Of a stretch of DNA of 64,000 nt, positions 45,530 through 54,235 are shown piece by piece. How positions within the stretch are numbered: the stretch's first letter is position 1; every line of letters begins with the position of its first letter. Both the position numbers and the translations under genes were made by a program. The stretch covers positions 905,791 through 969,790 of the forward strand of contig NZ_RQPJ01000021.1 in the NCBI RefSeq assembly GCF_003957295.1, written 5' to 3'. The notes under the pieces were generated by a model. That model made no database searches, was not told the DNA's origin, and worked only from the letters and a program-made list of their open reading frames with translations. The DNA is from Arenibacter aquaticus. GTDB taxonomy: Bacteria; Bacteroidota; Bacteroidia; Flavobacteriales; Flavobacteriaceae.

Positions 45530-46366
45530 ATGAAACGAATTTTACTTCCAACAGATTTTTCAGACAACTCCAAAGGGGCCATTTCTTATGCGTTACAATT
45601 ATTTAAAGAGGAAGAATGTACTTTTTTCCTGTTGCATACCTATATGCCACCTGTTTACAATGCGGAATATTTGGTAGGGAGTCCGGGACTAATCGGATTG
45701 GGCGATGTGATGCAGGAAACCTCCTTGACACAACTGGAAAAATTAAAAAGTGAATTGGAACAAGAGTATGATAATTTAAAACATTCATTTGTAGTACATA
45801 CAGCCTTCAATACCCTTTTGGGAGAGGTGGAGGAATGTATTGAAGCTGAAAATATAGATCTGGTAATCATGGGAACAAAAGGAGCCACGGGCGCCCAGGA
45901 AATTTTGTTTGGCACCAATACGGTGCATGTAATAAAAAGAGCCCAATGCCCGGTCATCGTGGTACCTCCAAAATTTGAATATGAGAACCCTTTAGAAATT
46001 TTATTCCCCACAGATTATGAAATTAACTACAAGGAAGATAAGCTGGCGCCACTGTTGCACATTGCAGAAAAACACGGTTCCCAAATTAATGTATTGCACG
46101 TATCTACAGGGTACGAATTAACTGCAGATCAAAAAAATAAAAAAGCAGGTCTTGAAAAAATCTTGGGCAATAAAGCCCTTTACCACGAGGTATCTAACGA
46201 TGAAATTATTCACGCTATCAACAGCTTCCAAACCAAGGAAAAAATAAATATGTTGGTAATGATCCAAAACAAACACACCTTTCTAGAGCGACTTTTTATA
46301 GAGCCAGTTATAAAAAAAATAGGGTTCCATGTTACCGTCCCATTTTTGGTAATGCCGCAATTCTAA
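45530..46366 (+). CDS. Two-domain universal stress protein, array member 7
   Basis: 278 residues. ILLPTDFSDNSKGAISYAL start, GTKG-ATGAQEILF-GTN signature, second half ILFPTDYEINYKEDK, ending MIQNKHTFLERLFIEPVIKKIGFHVTVPFLVM. The C-terminal segment is the most consensus-like of the KHTFLE type. Followed by member 8 after 10 bases. Confidence 0.92.
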   Translation: MKRILLPTDFSDNSKGAISYALQLFKEEECTFFLLHTYMPPVYNAEYLVGSPGLIGLGDVMQETSLTQLEKLKSELEQEYDNLKHSFVVHTAFNTLLGEVEECIEAENIDLVIMGTKGATGAQEILFGTNTVHVIKRAQCPVIVVPPKFEYENPLEILFPTDYEINYKEDKLAPLLHIAEKHGSQINVLHVSTGYELTADQKNKKAGLEKILGNKALYHEVSNDEIIHAINSFQTKEKINMLVMIQNKHTFLERLFIEPVIKKIGFHVTVPFLVMPQF

Positions 46367-46376
46367 AACGATTAGC

Positions 46377-47225
46377 ATGAAAAATATACTTGTAGCTACT
46401 GATTTTTCCGACAATGCCTATTGTGCGCTGTTCTATGCTACCAAGCTATTGGCTTCAAGGCCCTGTACCTTTTACATTCTTAACACCTATTCCGAACTTT
46501 CTATCCTACGAGGAAAAACCCTACCCCCTATAGGTGGCAAAAAATATTTACATCAGCTAGAAATAGATTCCAAAGAACAACTTACCCATATAAAACACAA
46601 GATTGTCTTGGACAATTCCAATCCCCAGCATCGTTTTGAAGTTATTTCCCAGAAAGGCGATTTAGCCAATATTATAACTGAAAAGATAGAAACACTACAA
46701 ATAGACCTTGTTACCATGGGCAATAAGGGACTGACCGAGGCGGCCGATATTTTTTTTGGGAGCAATACCATAAAAGTGGCCAATACTATTAACCAATGTC
46801 CAGTATTGGCCATTCCGGGAGAATTGGATTTTAAACCCATAAAAGAAATTGCTTTTGTTACAGATTTTATAAAAGGTTGTAACAAAAACACCTTGGCCCC
46901 CCTCATGTACCTGGCCTCATTGTGCAGCGCAGCAATTAGGATAATGCATGTTGATGAAAAAGAAATATTAAATGAAACCCAAGAATTTAATAGAAAGGAA
47001 ATAGAGGGTTTATTTCAAGTTATTGAACATTCATTTCATTGGACACGGAGCTTTGATGATAAAGCAAAAGTTATTGATATTTTCTTAAAAAAGTTTGAAG
47101 TAGATATGTATGCCATGGTAAACCAAAAACGGGGAATTATCGAAAAATTGACCAAGGAACATGTTATAAAGGATATAAGCATGTATTCCCATATTCCGTT
47201 TTTGATTCTTCCTACCCGGGACTGA
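46377..47225 (+). CDS. Two-domain universal stress protein, array member 8
   Basis: 282 residues. ILVATDFSDNAYCALFYATKLL start, GNKG-LTEAADIFF-GSN signature. Second half IAFVTDFIKGCNKN, ending MVNQKRGIIEKLTKEHVIKDISMYSHIPFLIL. A more divergent copy (VATDF and VTDF in place of PTDF). Second gene of an operon with member 7. Confidence 0.92.
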   Translation: MKNILVATDFSDNAYCALFYATKLLASRPCTFYILNTYSELSILRGKTLPPIGGKKYLHQLEIDSKEQLTHIKHKIVLDNSNPQHRFEVISQKGDLANIITEKIETLQIDLVTMGNKGLTEAADIFFGSNTIKVANTINQCPVLAIPGELDFKPIKEIAFVTDFIKGCNKNTLAPLMYLASLCSAAIRIMHVDEKEILNETQEFNRKEIEGLFQVIEHSFHWTRSFDDKAKVIDIFLKKFEVDMYAMVNQKRGIIEKLTKEHVIKDISMYSHIPFLILPTRD

Positions 47226-47265
47226 TAATTGTCATTGCAATTGGTATGTTCAGCCGCTATATTTA
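47223..47265 (+). promoter_or_regulatory. Crp/FNR-like site (TGATAATTGTCA) with -7 box TATATTTA
   Basis: Palindrome 47223-47234, starting just before the stop codon of array member 8 ends; box 47258-47265, spacing 29.5. Drives array member 9. Confidence 0.75.
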
Positions 47266-47291
47266 TTGAACAATCTAAATAAAAAGGTGTT

Positions 47292-48137
47292 ATGGACAAA
47301 AGAATTTTGATTCCTACCGATTTCTCTAAAAATGCGCTTAATGCCGCTCGTTATGCCATAGACCTTTATGCCAAGGTACATTGCGAATTTTACTTTCTAA
47401 ATATTTTTCGTCTGGAGAATTATACCACCAACACCCTAATACTTCCAGAGCCGGGAAGTGCAGAATACGAAACTGCAAAAGTTGCTTCGGAAGAAGGCTT
47501 TGTAAAATTTTTGGACATATTAAAACTTCATCAGGACAATCCCCGTCACCGCTATCATACCATATCTACCGTTAATTTTTTATCGGAAGCTATGGAGCAA
47601 ACTATAAACAACAAGGATATAGATTTGGTTGTTATGGGTACACAGGGGGCCACAGGGGCCAAAGGTGTCATTTTTGGAAGTAATACAGTAAACGCAATGG
47701 AAAAGATTAGGCAATGTCCAGTAATGGCCATTCCGGAAAAAGTACGGTTTATGGAGCCAAAAGAAATTGTGTTTCCAACTAACTTTTTGACGGGCTATAA
47801 GCGTAAATTATTGAATTATATGCTAGAGATAGCCAAGATGCATAGTAGCTCCATAAGGGTAGTATATGTTACAAAGTCCGAAACTATAAGTGATGAGCAA
47901 GAGCAGAATAAACAGCTGCTACAGGACATTCTGGAATATGTAGACCATAGCTTCCATATGTTAAGCGAAAAAAAAGTTGCGGAAGGACTCACCTCATTTG
48001 TTGAAAGTAGAGACAGTGACATGATAGCCTTCATCAATAAAAAACATTTTCTTTTCAATAGCATATTTTCCAAGCCATTGGTCAAAGAAATTGGTTATGA
48101 CGCCAAGATTCCCATTTTGGCCCTGAACGCACCTTGA
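47292..48137 (+). CDS. Two-domain universal stress protein, array member 9
   Basis: 281 residues. ILIPTDFSKNALNAARYAI start, GTQG-ATGAKGVIF-GSN signature. Second half IVFPTNFLTGYKRK, ending FINKKHFLFNSIFSKPLVKEIGYDAKIPILAL. Last USP of the array. A 135-base gap follows (48138-48272) with a bulged stem TTCGGCCT/AGGCCGAA (about 48149-48199) and no clear palindrome of the regulon type. Confidence 0.92.
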   Translation: MDKRILIPTDFSKNALNAARYAIDLYAKVHCEFYFLNIFRLENYTTNTLILPEPGSAEYETAKVASEEGFVKFLDILKLHQDNPRHRYHTISTVNFLSEAMEQTINNKDIDLVVMGTQGATGAKGVIFGSNTVNAMEKIRQCPVMAIPEKVRFMEPKEIVFPTNFLTGYKRKLLNYMLEIAKMHSSSIRVVYVTKSETISDEQEQNKQLLQDILEYVDHSFHMLSEKKVAEGLTSFVESRDSDMIAFINKKHFLFNSIFSKPLVKEIGYDAKIPILALNAP

Positions 48138-48272
48138 CCTACCCTTATTCGGCCTCCAAAGGAAGTATGTAAACTTCAGCTCTAAAAGGAAGGCCGAAAA
48201 TTGGTATATGATTAAATTAAATAATCCCAATGATGACGGGAGTAACATTTAAAAACACTAAAAAGTATTAAG

Positions 48273-48686
48273 ATGAAAAATGTAGGCGTATGGATGGATA
48301 AGGAAAAAGCCCATATTGTTCGTTTGGACAACAACGAAGAACATTTGGAAACCCTTTTCTCCGAAGTAGAATTTTTTAATAGAAAAAGTACAGCAGCACC
48401 TAGAGTAAAAACGGGGGCAACCCAGGACGTTACTCATGAACGAACTTATCTGGAACGGGAAAAACAACAGCTTAAAACCTATTTCAAAAAACTGGCGAAA
48501 GCTATTGACGATGCCGATGCCCTTGCGCTTTTTGGTCCGGCAGATACCAATGAAAAGTTTAGAAAGGAACTGCTTGAAAACCACAAGGACCTAGCAGATA
48601 AGTTAAAAACGGTTACTAAGGTAGATAGTATGACCGAAAATCAAACCAAGGCTTTGGTACGAGACTTTTTTAAGGACACCAAATAA
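48273..48686 (+). CDS. Single-domain eRF1/VLRF1-like protein (putative)
   Basis: 137 residues, no signal peptide. The fold-like pattern is KNVGVWMDKEKAHIVRL at the start, a basic middle helix (TYLEREKQQLKTYFKKLAKAIDD), then ALALFGPADTNEKFRKEL, which resembles the 'I-L-I-F-G-P-x-E-A-K' core strand and helix of eRF1-like domains (VLRF1/BaeRF families) that act on stalled ribosomes. Assignment is tentative. No GGQ motif is present. It begins a series of closely spaced genes (66-, 2-, -8- and 62-base gaps) up to 51878. Confidence 0.5.
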   Translation: MKNVGVWMDKEKAHIVRLDNNEEHLETLFSEVEFFNRKSTAAPRVKTGATQDVTHERTYLEREKQQLKTYFKKLAKAIDDADALALFGPADTNEKFRKELLENHKDLADKLKTVTKVDSMTENQTKALVRDFFKDTK

Positions 48687-48752
48687 CTAATTAGCCAAAA
48701 ATAATTGGATCTAAATTATTGGAAGCAAGAATTGGTCCCTACCCAAACGTAA

Positions 48753-49652
48753 ATGGACAACCTTTCTTATTTTTTAAACGACCCATTAATAGTGAAGCTG
48801 GCGAAACTTTTTATTTGGTTATTCGTCATAATTGTGCTCATTGGTTATTTACGCAAAGTTATTAAGAAAAGGATAGACAATACAGCAGTTCGCTACAAGG
48901 CACAAAAAGGTATAGAAATCATTGGTTATCTCCTAATTATTTTTTTGATATTGATAGCCATTACCGTTGAAAACATAAAGGACTACACTATAATTATAGG
49001 GTTTTTTACAGCGGGTATCACATTTACATTACAAGAACTTATCCTTAGCATAGCCGGATCCTTTTACATCTTTTTTGTCAGAGTTTATAAACCTGGTGAC
49101 CGTATTGAAATAAATGGAATAAAAGGGGATGTTATAGACATAGATAGCATTTATACCACCTTGATGGAGATTGGGGAATGGGTAAGCAGTGATAATTATT
49201 CCGGGAGGATCATTAAGATAAGCAATGCATTTGTTTTCAAGGGACCCATTAAAAACTACTCCATGGATTTCCCCTTTGTATGGGATGAAATAGATATACT
49301 TGTTGCCTACGGATCGGATGTTGAGCTAGCTAAAGAACTGATCATGAAAGAGGCTCAAGATCGGCTCACCGATTATACCAAAAATTCCGTGGCCAAATGG
49401 AAAGAAATGGTTGAGCACTATTATATTGACAATGCCAAAATAGACCCCAACATTGCCATTACCCTAACCGATAATTGGATAGTCTTAAACTTACGGTATA
49501 TAACAGATTACAGGTATAGAAGGAGTACTAAAAATGAATTGTTCCAGTCTATACAACAAGGAATTTTGGATACCCATGGAAAAGTAGTATTGGCTTCAAG
49601 CACCTTGCAACTGCTAAAAATACCAGAAGTGGAAGTTCGTTTAAAAACCTAA
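48753..49652 (+). CDS. MscS-family mechanosensitive channel
   Basis: 299 residues with three membrane helices (about 14-35, 53-72, 78-108). The third, pore-lining helix and the beta domain read AGITFTLQELILSIAGSFYIFF and YKPGDRIEINGIKGDVIDIDSIYTTLMEI, which are MscS landmarks. The C-terminal half has an alpha/beta domain with IDILVAYGSD. It should open under membrane tension. Two bases separate it from the ATP-cone nuclease gene. Confidence 0.88.
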   Translation: MDNLSYFLNDPLIVKLAKLFIWLFVIIVLIGYLRKVIKKRIDNTAVRYKAQKGIEIIGYLLIIFLILIAITVENIKDYTIIIGFFTAGITFTLQELILSIAGSFYIFFVRVYKPGDRIEINGIKGDVIDIDSIYTTLMEIGEWVSSDNYSGRIIKISNAFVFKGPIKNYSMDFPFVWDEIDILVAYGSDVELAKELIMKEAQDRLTDYTKNSVAKWKEMVEHYYIDNAKIDPNIAITLTDNWIVLNLRYITDYRYRRSTKNELFQSIQQGILDTHGKVVLASSTLQLLKIPEVEVRLKT

Positions 49653-49654
49653 AT

Positions 49655-50500
49655 ATGGACCCAGATTTACATATAGAGATCATAAAATCTTCCGGAAAAA
49701 AAGCTAGGTTTTCCTTGGACAAACTCAGTAATTCCCTGAGGCGTAGTGGAGCAGACCATAAGTTGGTGGAACAGATCGTCAACCAGGTAAAGGATGAGTT
49801 ATATGATGGTATTAGCACCAGGGAAATTTACAACAGGGCCTATGCCCTATTAAAAAAGAACAAATCCATATTTGCCTCAAAATACAAACTAAAAAAGGCG
49901 CTGTACGAACTTGGCCCCACCGGATTTCCCTTTGAGCGTTTTGTAGCGGCTCTTTTAGAATATTCGGGCTATAAAACGCAGGTAGATAAAATTATGAACG
50001 GGATATGTGTAACGCATGAAATAGATGTGATGGCAGAAAAAAATGACACTGCCATTATCATTGAATGTAAATTTCATTCTGAAGAGGGTCGCAATTGCAA
50101 CGTTAAGATTCCCCTGTATATCCACTCCCGTTATAACGATGTAAAAGCCCATTGGGCAACCAAGAAAAAGGAAACCAGAAAATTGGATTACGGATGGGTG
50201 GTAACCAACACCCGTTTTACGGCTGATGCCATAGCCTATGGAAAATGCGTTGGCCTATACCTATTAAGCTGGGACCTACCATTGGATAATGGCCTTAAAG
50301 ACAGAATAGATAGATTGGGACTGTATCCCATTACTGTTTCTACTTTATTGAGCAAAAGGGAAAAACAATTTTTGTTGAGTCGGGATATTGTTCTCTGCCG
50401 CCAACTCTTCAAAGACAAGTTTTACCTTGACCATTTGGGCATTTCCCAAAATAGAAAGGATAAAATATTAGAGGAGATAAACCAACTGTGCAATGACTAG
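49655..50500 (+). CDS. ATP-cone domain fused to a PD-(D/E)xK (Mrr-like) nuclease
   Basis: 281 residues. Residues 6-90 match an ATP-cone (IKSSGKKARFSLDKLSNSLRRSGAD, GISTREIYNRAYALLKK), the nucleotide-sensing module of ribonucleotide reductases and NrdR. Residues about 92-215 form an Mrr-like restriction-endonuclease fold: FERFVAALLEYSGY, HEIDVMAEKN with D124, and IIIECKFH with E137-x-K139, the active-site set. The tail (225-281) is alpha-helical. There is no methyltransferase or restriction partner nearby, so it is not a standard R-M enzyme; an ATP/dATP-gated nuclease is inferred. Overlaps the next gene by 8 bases. Confidence 0.82.
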   Translation: MDPDLHIEIIKSSGKKARFSLDKLSNSLRRSGADHKLVEQIVNQVKDELYDGISTREIYNRAYALLKKNKSIFASKYKLKKALYELGPTGFPFERFVAALLEYSGYKTQVDKIMNGICVTHEIDVMAEKNDTAIIIECKFHSEEGRNCNVKIPLYIHSRYNDVKAHWATKKKETRKLDYGWVVTNTRFTADAIAYGKCVGLYLLSWDLPLDNGLKDRIDRLGLYPITVSTLLSKREKQFLLSRDIVLCRQLFKDKFYLDHLGISQNRKDKILEEINQLCND

Positions 50501-51878
50501 TGCCAATACCGTTAAGGTGCATTTTCTGGGAGCTTCGGGAACGGTTACAGGTTCTAAATTTTATCTGGAAACTCCAGAAATAAATGTAATGGTAGACTGT
50601 GGTATGTTCCAAGGCCTAAAAGAACTCAGGCTACATAATTGGACCCCTTTGCCCATAGATGCCTCTAAAATAGATGTGGTTTTATTGACACATGGGCATT
50701 TGGACCATACGGGCTACCTACCTCGTCTGTTAAAAGAGGGGTTTAAGGGAGTCATTATAGGTACGCCCCCAACCCTGGCCATAACGTGTATTATTCTGTT
50801 GGACAGCGCAAAGATTCATGAGGAAGAGGCCAACCAAGCCAATAAAGACGGCTACAGCGAACATACGCCTGCATTACCATTCTACACCATTAAGGAAGCC
50901 GAGAAGACCATAGCTCTACTTAAACCACAAGAAATAGACCAGTGGACCAACTTATCCAAACATGTTCGGTTCCAGTTTAAATACAACGGCCATATTTTAG
51001 GGGCTTCCTATATTGATTTGGAAATATATGGTAAACGCTTTGTCTTCTCGGGCGATATAGGGCGGGAAAAGGATGAACTTCTTGCCCGGCCAGAAAGACC
51101 CCAATGGGCCGATTATCTTTTTGTGGAAAGTACCTACGGCAATAAACTACATCCAGAGGAAGAGGTACAGGAGATAATGAGCAGCCTTATAAAAAAAACC
51201 ATTCATGAACATGGTAATCTAATTATACCTTCTTTTGCTGTGGAGCGATTACAATCCTTAATGTATATGCTATGGAAATTGTACAAAAAGAACAAAATTC
51301 CCAATATACCCATATTCATAGATAGCCCAATGGGCAATAATGTCCTGTCTGTATTTGAACAATTCCCTAAATGGCATAAACTGCCCATGGACGAATTCCG
51401 TGCCATGTGCAACCATTTCAACATCATTTCTTCCTATGCCGATACTTGGAAGACCATAGACGACCCCAGGTCTAAAATTGTGATTGCCGGAAGTGGTATG
51501 GTATCAGGTGGGAGGGTACTTACTTATTTAAAGCAGTTAATAGATGAACCATCTACTTCTGTTTTACTGGTTGGCTTCCTAGCTGAGGGAACTAGGGGGA
51601 GGCAGCTATTGGAAGGTGCCCATGAAATAAGACTTTTTGGAAAATACTATCCCGTAAAGGCAAGTATTTATCATTTGGAAAGCCTTTCTGCCCATGCGGA
51701 TCAAAGAGAATTACTTGAGTGGATGGGTGCTATAAAAAACATTCCAGAAAAGGTATTTCTTATACATGGAGAACCCACTGCCCTGGATGCATTTAGGGTA
51801 AAAATAATGGATGTACACGGCTGGAAGGCAGAAATACCAAAACTGAACGATGAATATGTAATTAGTATACATACCTAG
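50493..51878 (+). CDS. Metallo-beta-lactamase/beta-CASP RNA hydrolase
   Basis: 461 residues. HFLGASGTVTGSKFYLE start, Zn motif LTHGHLDHTGYLPRL (HxHxDH), FSGDIGRE, then the beta-CASP domain with VESTYGN, IPSFAVERLQ and IAGSGMVSGGR, and the closing HADQRELLEW and FLIHGEP motifs. This is the CPSF-73-like bacterial class of RNA exonucleases/endonucleases. It has no KH domain. It overlaps the ATP-cone nuclease gene, suggesting the two act together on nucleic acids. Confidence 0.92.
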   Translation: MTSANTVKVHFLGASGTVTGSKFYLETPEINVMVDCGMFQGLKELRLHNWTPLPIDASKIDVVLLTHGHLDHTGYLPRLLKEGFKGVIIGTPPTLAITCIILLDSAKIHEEEANQANKDGYSEHTPALPFYTIKEAEKTIALLKPQEIDQWTNLSKHVRFQFKYNGHILGASYIDLEIYGKRFVFSGDIGREKDELLARPERPQWADYLFVESTYGNKLHPEEEVQEIMSSLIKKTIHEHGNLIIPSFAVERLQSLMYMLWKLYKKNKIPNIPIFIDSPMGNNVLSVFEQFPKWHKLPMDEFRAMCNHFNIISSYADTWKTIDDPRSKIVIAGSGMVSGGRVLTYLKQLIDEPSTSVLLVGFLAEGTRGRQLLEGAHEIRLFGKYYPVKASIYHLESLSAHADQRELLEWMGAIKNIPEKVFLIHGEPTALDAFRVKIMDVHGWKAEIPKLNDEYVISIHT

Positions 51879-51879
51879 A

Positions 51880-51922
51880 TGACAAATGTCATTGCAAAAT
51901 TTTTATGCTCACCCTAATTTTG
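51880..51922 (+). promoter_or_regulatory. Crp/FNR-like site (TGACAAATGTCA) with -7 box TAATTTTG
   Basis: Palindrome 51880-51891, starting one base after the beta-CASP stop codon; box 51915-51922, spacing 29.5. Drives coiled-coil copy 3. Confidence 0.8.
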
Positions 51923-51940
51923 CTATATATAACATGAATT

Positions 51941-52363
51941 ATGGTGATTAAAAATATAAGTTTGTCCAAGGTAAAAAAAGTTGGGGATCTACATTGGGAA
52001 GTGCAACAATGGAAATCGCTTCTTCAGTTTATGGATGATGAATATATTTTCATTGAAAGGTTATTAAGCTCATCCGTTTTTAAGGACAACACCCCTAATC
52101 TCTTTGAACGCCTACACGATTTTAATACGAGACTACAGAAGGCCAATAACAACAACCATGATCTAAAAGTTCAGATTGCCCGCCATGAAAATAATCTGGG
52201 CAATTTATCAGAGATTGACGAGATAGCAACCAACTCCGAATACTTTAAGAAAAACAGTCAAATACAGAAGGAAGTAGAGGAGTGTCTAAATAATTTTAAA
52301 AACCTTAAAGCCGAGGTTTTTAACTATGTAGGAGGCTTATTAAAAAAACGCCCCCCTCAATAG
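51941..52363 (+). CDS. Conserved coiled-coil protein, regulon-linked family (copy 3)
   Basis: 140 residues, alpha-helical and Asn-rich. 'GDLHWEVQQWKSLLQFMDDEYIFIERLL' corresponds to the first helix of copies 1 and 2, 'LKVQIARHENNL' to the second and 'CLNNFKNLKAEVFNYVGGL' to the last. It is the most divergent of the three. No catalytic motif, signal peptide or membrane segment. Monocistronic; 14 bases separate the stop and the next Crp/FNR-like site. Confidence 0.7.
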   Translation: MVIKNISLSKVKKVGDLHWEVQQWKSLLQFMDDEYIFIERLLSSSVFKDNTPNLFERLHDFNTRLQKANNNNHDLKVQIARHENNLGNLSEIDEIATNSEYFKKNSQIQKEVEECLNNFKNLKAEVFNYVGGLLKKRPPQ

Positions 52364-52377
52364 AATAAAATACTTAC

Positions 52378-52420
52378 TGACCAACGTCATATTAATTCTC
52401 TGTAACTTCTACTACTTTAG
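52378..52420 (+). promoter_or_regulatory. Crp/FNR-like site (TGACCAACGTCA) with -7 box TACTTTAG
   Basis: Palindrome 52378-52389; box 52413-52420 (one position off the TTTG/TTTA form), spacing 29.5. Drives the lipoprotein-ldhA operon after a leader of about 130 bases. Confidence 0.7.
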
Positions 52421-52551
52421 TCCCAAGGTATTCCCGTTGGGACCTTTCTAAATTTTAACTGTAACGCACTTTTAGAACGGCCCCAATGCCAATTTTGAAC
52501 CCAAGGCTTATAAAAAAGAATAAAACCTAGATATCAATACTCATAAAAAAC

Positions 52552-53247
52552 ATGAATAAATCACTGTCAATTACAACAAAAAATGGCATCATAAAAAAAG
52601 TACTTGTTATTCTGGCTTTACTACAAATGGCATGTACTTCCACAAGTTTGGTTGAAAACTGGAAAAATCCGGAATATGTATTGTTTCATGCCAATAAGGT
52701 CTTAATTGTTGGAATGACCCCAAATGAAGAAGCCCGGCAAAATTTTGAATCCAAATTGCAAAAAGAATTTAGTAAGAGGAATGTTGAATCTATGCGTAGT
52801 ATTGACGTTTTTGATATTTCTTTCACCAATACAAAAAAAACAGAAAAGGAATTGGATGATGTAGAGCAAAGTCTTTTAGACAAAGATTTTGACGCAATAT
52901 TATTTACAAAGATAATAGGCTCCGAGGATAGGGAGAGTTTTATAAAATCGATCTCCAAATGGAATAATTATCAGGGAAGATTCAATGATGATTATTTAGA
53001 CCACCAGGATATCTACTATGACGAGGACTACTATGACAAATTTACGGTCTACCATGCAGAGACTACCTTGTATTGTATTTGTGAAGGCAAGGAACGGTCC
53101 CTGGTCTGGAGAGGAAGTATTGATATAGAAGACCCCAAGAATATTGAAAAGACCATAAAAGACTATGTAAAACTCGTAGTTCTGGCCATGGAGGAGCAAG
53201 ATTTAATATTTTATAAAGATCTGAACAATGAAGTTACTGGTCTATAG
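52552..53247 (+). CDS. DUF4136-like lipoprotein
   Basis: 231 residues. Signal peptide with lipobox LLQMAC (Cys at about residue 28). The body resembles DUF4136-type lipoproteins of Bacteroidota: 'SLVENWKNPEYVLFHANKVLIVGMTPNEEARQNFE', a strand/helix repeat in which a small nucleophile-free alpha/beta fold follows, and a late acidic region rich in Asp and Tyr (about 140-160). Function unknown. The last 20 bases overlap the start of ldhA, so the two are made together. Confidence 0.72.
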   Translation: MNKSLSITTKNGIIKKVLVILALLQMACTSTSLVENWKNPEYVLFHANKVLIVGMTPNEEARQNFESKLQKEFSKRNVESMRSIDVFDISFTNTKKTEKELDDVEQSLLDKDFDAILFTKIIGSEDRESFIKSISKWNNYQGRFNDDYLDHQDIYYDEDYYDKFTVYHAETTLYCICEGKERSLVWRGSIDIEDPKNIEKTIKDYVKLVVLAMEEQDLIFYKDLNNEVTGL

Positions 53248-54235
53248 TGCTAAGGACTTTGAAATACCTTTTTTAGAAAAGGCCAACCAAGGGCAGCACA
53301 AGGTTTTTTATACCAAGACTTCTCTGAACTCCGAAACAGCCCTCCGTGCGGTAGGCCATAATGCCATATCTATTTTTTCAGGTGACGATGCCTCATCTAT
53401 CGTTCTAGAAAAATTATGGGACTTGGGAGTACGCTACATTGCCCTTCGCTCAGCTGGGCATAACAATGTAAACCTAAAAATGGCCCGTAGATTTGGCTTT
53501 AAGGTAGCAAACGCCCCCGACTATTCCCCGCATGCCATTGCGGAACATGCCACTGCCCTACTCTTGGCCCTTAATAGAAAAATTATTATTGCAAACAGAC
53601 AGGTTACCGCTTATAATTTTCTGCAAAACGGTCTAACTGGATTTAATTTAAACGGCAAAACGGTAGGTCTTATAGGAACAGGAAAAATTGGTAGGGTAAT
53701 GGCCAAAATAATGCATGGTTTTGGGTGTAAGATATTGGCGTATGATATTAAACCAAATATTGATCTTATTGGGCAATACGGTGTCACCTATACCTCATTG
53801 AACAATTTGTGCAAAAAATCACATTTTATAAGCCTTCATCTACCGTTGACCCAAGACAGCCACCACATGATCAATAAAGAAATACTTGATCTAATGAACA
53901 AAGATGCAATTCTTATTAATACTTCCAGGGGGGGACTGGTACAGACCAATGAATTGATTAAAGCCTTGGAAAGTAAAATAATAGCCGGCTACTGTACCGA
54001 TGTTTACGAAAAAGAAAGAGGGGTGTTTTTTAAGAACCATTCCAAAACAGGAATACCGGATGAGCAATTAAAGAAGTTATTGTCCTTACCCAACGTACTC
54101 CTTACTCCCCATCAAGGTTTTATAACCAAAGAGGCCCTAACCAATATAGCTGATACTACCTTTGAAAATTTGAACTGTTGGGAAGAAGGTAGGATTTGTA
54201 AAAATGAACTGGGACAGCAAACCATCAATTCATAA
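53228..54235 (+). CDS. ldhA: D-lactate dehydrogenase (2-hydroxyacid dehydrogenase family)
   Basis: 335 residues. The N-terminal substrate domain has LRSAGHNNVNL, then the NAD-binding motif VGLIGTGKIGRVMAK (about 147-161) with an Asp at the end of the second strand (LAYDIK). Catalytic residues are visible in NTSRGGL (Arg), CTDVYEKE (Glu) and LLTPHQGF (His). Overall it follows fermentative D-Ldh/LdhA. It regenerates NAD from pyruvate when respiration fails, which agrees with its Crp/FNR-like promoter. Convergent with cls, overlapping by 6 bases. Confidence 0.9.
   Translation: MKLLVYSAKDFEIPFLEKANQGQHKVFYTKTSLNSETALRAVGHNAISIFSGDDASSIVLEKLWDLGVRYIALRSAGHNNVNLKMARRFGFKVANAPDYSPHAIAEHATALLLALNRKIIIANRQVTAYNFLQNGLTGFNLNGKTVGLIGTGKIGRVMAKIMHGFGCKILAYDIKPNIDLIGQYGVTYTSLNNLCKKSHFISLHLPLTQDSHHMINKEILDLMNKDAILINTSRGGLVQTNELIKALESKIIAGYCTDVYEKERGVFFKNHSKTGIPDEQLKKLLSLPNVLLTPHQGFITKEALTNIADTTFENLNCWEEGRICKNELGQQTINS

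Noticed and set aside
39714..48137. Array of near-identical repeats that could be an assembly artefact
   Set aside because: The USP copies differ throughout their sequences and in spacing, so they are old paralogues.
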